Positions 62,399 to 64,000 of a DNA stretch of 64,000 bases are shown in pieces (the first letter of the stretch is position 1; the number at the start of each line of letters is the position of its first letter). The notes beneath the pieces were generated by a model. The model searched no databases. It saw only the letters and a list, made by a program, of their open reading frames with translations, and was not told the DNA's origin. The stretch is from Vigna angularis (taxonomy: Eukaryota > Streptophyta > Magnoliopsida > Fabales > Fabaceae). A program made the position numbers and the translations under genes. Where the stretch lies: positions 16,956,501-17,020,500 of the forward strand of contig NC_068979.1 in assembly GCF_016808095.1 (NCBI RefSeq), read 5' to 3'.

Positions 62399-64000
62399 GA
62401 ACAAATCATCGGAATACCTGTGGTAGAAGAATATGTTGATGTTTTTCCAGAAGAAGTACCAGGTTTACCACCTAGTCGAGAGATCGATTTCACAATAGAT
62501 CTAATGCCTGGAGCTGGCCCAGTTTCTATGGCTCCATACAGAATGGCTCCTGCCGAACTAGTAGAGTTGAAAAAGCAAATCGAAGATCTGCTGGAGAAGA
62601 AGTTTATCCGTCCAAGTGTGTCTCCATGGGGAGCTCCTGTATTGCTGGTGAAGAAGAAGGATGGAAGTTCAAGGTTGTGCGTGGATTATCGACAACTGAA
62701 CAAGGTTACAATAAAGAACAAATATCCTTTGCCAAGAATCGATGATCTATTAGATCAGTTGAGAGGAGCAGAGGTGTTTTCAAAAATTGATCTCAGATCT
62801 GGGTACCATCAGATTCTGGTCAAGACGGAAGATGTGCAAAAGACGGCTTTCAGATCTCGCTACGGACACTTTGAGTACGTGGTAATGCCGTTTGGCGTGA
62901 CGAATGCTCCAGCGATTTTTATGGACTACATGAACAGAATATTTCGGTCATGTTTAGATAAGTTCGTGGTAGTATTTATAGACGATATTCTTATCTATTC
63001 AGAGAATAAGGAAAAGCATGCAGAACACTTGAGGGTGGCGTTGGAAATTTTAAGAAAACATCAACTGTATGGGAAACTGTCAAAGTGTGAGTTCTGGATA
63101 GAGAAAGTACAATTTTTGGGTCATGTGATTTCTGCTCAAGGAATCTCAGTGGATCCAGCAAAGGTGGAAGCTGTGCTAAAGTGGGAGCGGCCGAAAACTG
63201 TAACTGAAGTACGAAGTTTTGTAGGATTAGCCGGTTATTACCGACGTTTTGTTGAAGGGTTTTCCAAGATTGTAGGTCCTCTAACTCAGTTAACTCGTAA
63301 AGATCAACCATTTCTGTGGACTGACAAGTGCGAAGCCAGTTTTGTGGATATGAAGCAACGACTAACGTCAGCACCAGTATTAATCATTCCAGACTCTAGC
63401 AAATCTTTTGAGGTGTACTGCGATGCGTCATATCAAGGATTGGGGTGCGTCCTAATGCAAGGAAGGAGACCTGTAGCTTATGCATCTAGGCAGCTAAAGG
63501 CGCATGAGAAGAACTACCCAACGCATGACATAGAACTTGGAGCAGTAGTATTTGCATTAAAGACATGGAGACACTACCTCTATGGGGCAAGTTTCCAAGT
63601 TTTTAGTGACCATAAGAGTCTAAAGTATTTGTTCGATCAAAAGGAGCTGAACATGCGACAAAGAAGATGGATGGAATATATGAAGGACTATGATTTCGAG
63701 CTTTTATATCACCCAGGAAAAGCCAATGTGGTGGCAGATGCATTGAGTAGGAGACAAGCTCAGATAACAACAATGATGGTGAAGGAATTAGAACTGTTAG
63801 AAAAGTTACGTGATATGAACTTGGGGTTGCAGTTAACCCCATATCATATATGGTGTGGTCATTTAGTAATCACTAGTGACTTCTTAGAACAAGTGAAGGT
63901 TGAGCAGTCGATGGATCAAGAGTTGCAGCAAAAGATCAGGTTGTTGGACACCGATCAAGTTAAGGACTTCGTTCTAAGTAAAGATGGCATCCTTCGATTT
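62399..64000 (+). pseudogene. Chromovirus pol: reverse transcriptase and RNase H, running off the window
   Basis: 534 codons in frame with gag-protease after the TAA, with no further stop seen. Reverse transcriptase has [31 protein letters not shown] and the catalytic VVFIDDIL near 62970-62990, and ends with the LAGYYRRFV region. RNase H has [10 protein letters not shown] at ~63418 and the [10 protein letters not shown] and [10 protein letters not shown] motifs, and ends ADALSRR at ~63748. The integrase N-terminal region starts and is cut by the window edge. Apart from the leading stop, all visible catalytic motifs are intact. Confidence 0.88.

Larger units (their letters stand above)
48975..64000 (+). 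mobile_element. Tekay-type chromovirus (Ty3/gypsy), 5' part
   Basis: 5' LTR 48975-60896 (interrupted by E2), initiator tRNA-Met primer site at 60900, gag-protease from 61070, and pol running off the window end. Gag-pol sequence resembles Tekay/Del elements. It is inserted in the Ogre element. The left target duplication would be TCATG (48970-48974), not checkable here. Confidence 0.88.

Overview
This window is plant nuclear DNA made almost entirely of nested LTR retrotransposons. I found no intact host gene and no tRNA, rRNA or CRISPR locus. The signs of a legume (possibly Phaseoleae) are the Athila, Ogre/Tat and Tekay-type elements, an Ogre-like LTR with a tRNA-Arg primer site, and termini resembling the legume 'gttaaatatgttttt-gtcc' repeats. 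The species call is inference.

Left half (1-27640): an old plus-strand Athila-type pol (12521-14483, resuming at 20827-22538, putative 3' LTR 23378-25377) was hit by two minus-strand elements of one non-autonomous family: E1 (<1-12520) and E3 (14484-20826, target duplication TGCGT). E1 was hit in turn by a plus-strand member, element A (3264-10711, target duplication ATTCT). A decayed minus-strand Athila-like fragment fills 25378-27640.

Middle (27641-39639): unidentified sequence interrupted by E5, a gag-only minus-strand element (27994-34620, target duplication GAAAG). Then come AT-rich DNA, two inverted palindromic MITE-like copies, GC-rich gene scraps and an AIR9-like gene fragment.

Right part (39640-64000): an Ogre/Tat element (LTR, tRNA-Arg primer site, ORF1, gag-protease) is broken at 48974 by a Tekay-type chromovirus. 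The chromovirus 5' LTR is itself split by E2 (51185-60311, target duplication GCGGT), the fourth member of the non-autonomous family. The chromovirus gag-pol runs off the window end.

The most interesting object is the family A/E1/E2/E3. Members lack reverse transcriptase and integrase. They share (1) paired CCGCTSAGCGG dyads about 17 bp apart, upstream of the LTR TATA box and again upstream of an apparent internal promoter; (2) in A and E2, a conserved 408-residue accessory ORF preceded by a likely 5'UTR intron; (3) a tandem array of small stem-loops whose stems covary while the loop stays constant, bracketed by two copies of a block ending in the hairpin CTGGG-AGGCAA-CCCAG; and (4) three spaced copies of the polypurine tract. 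Hand comparison of the two accessory ORFs shows mostly silent changes, which suggests selection on the protein. The deletion derivatives E1 and E3 lost this ORF but kept the cis signals.
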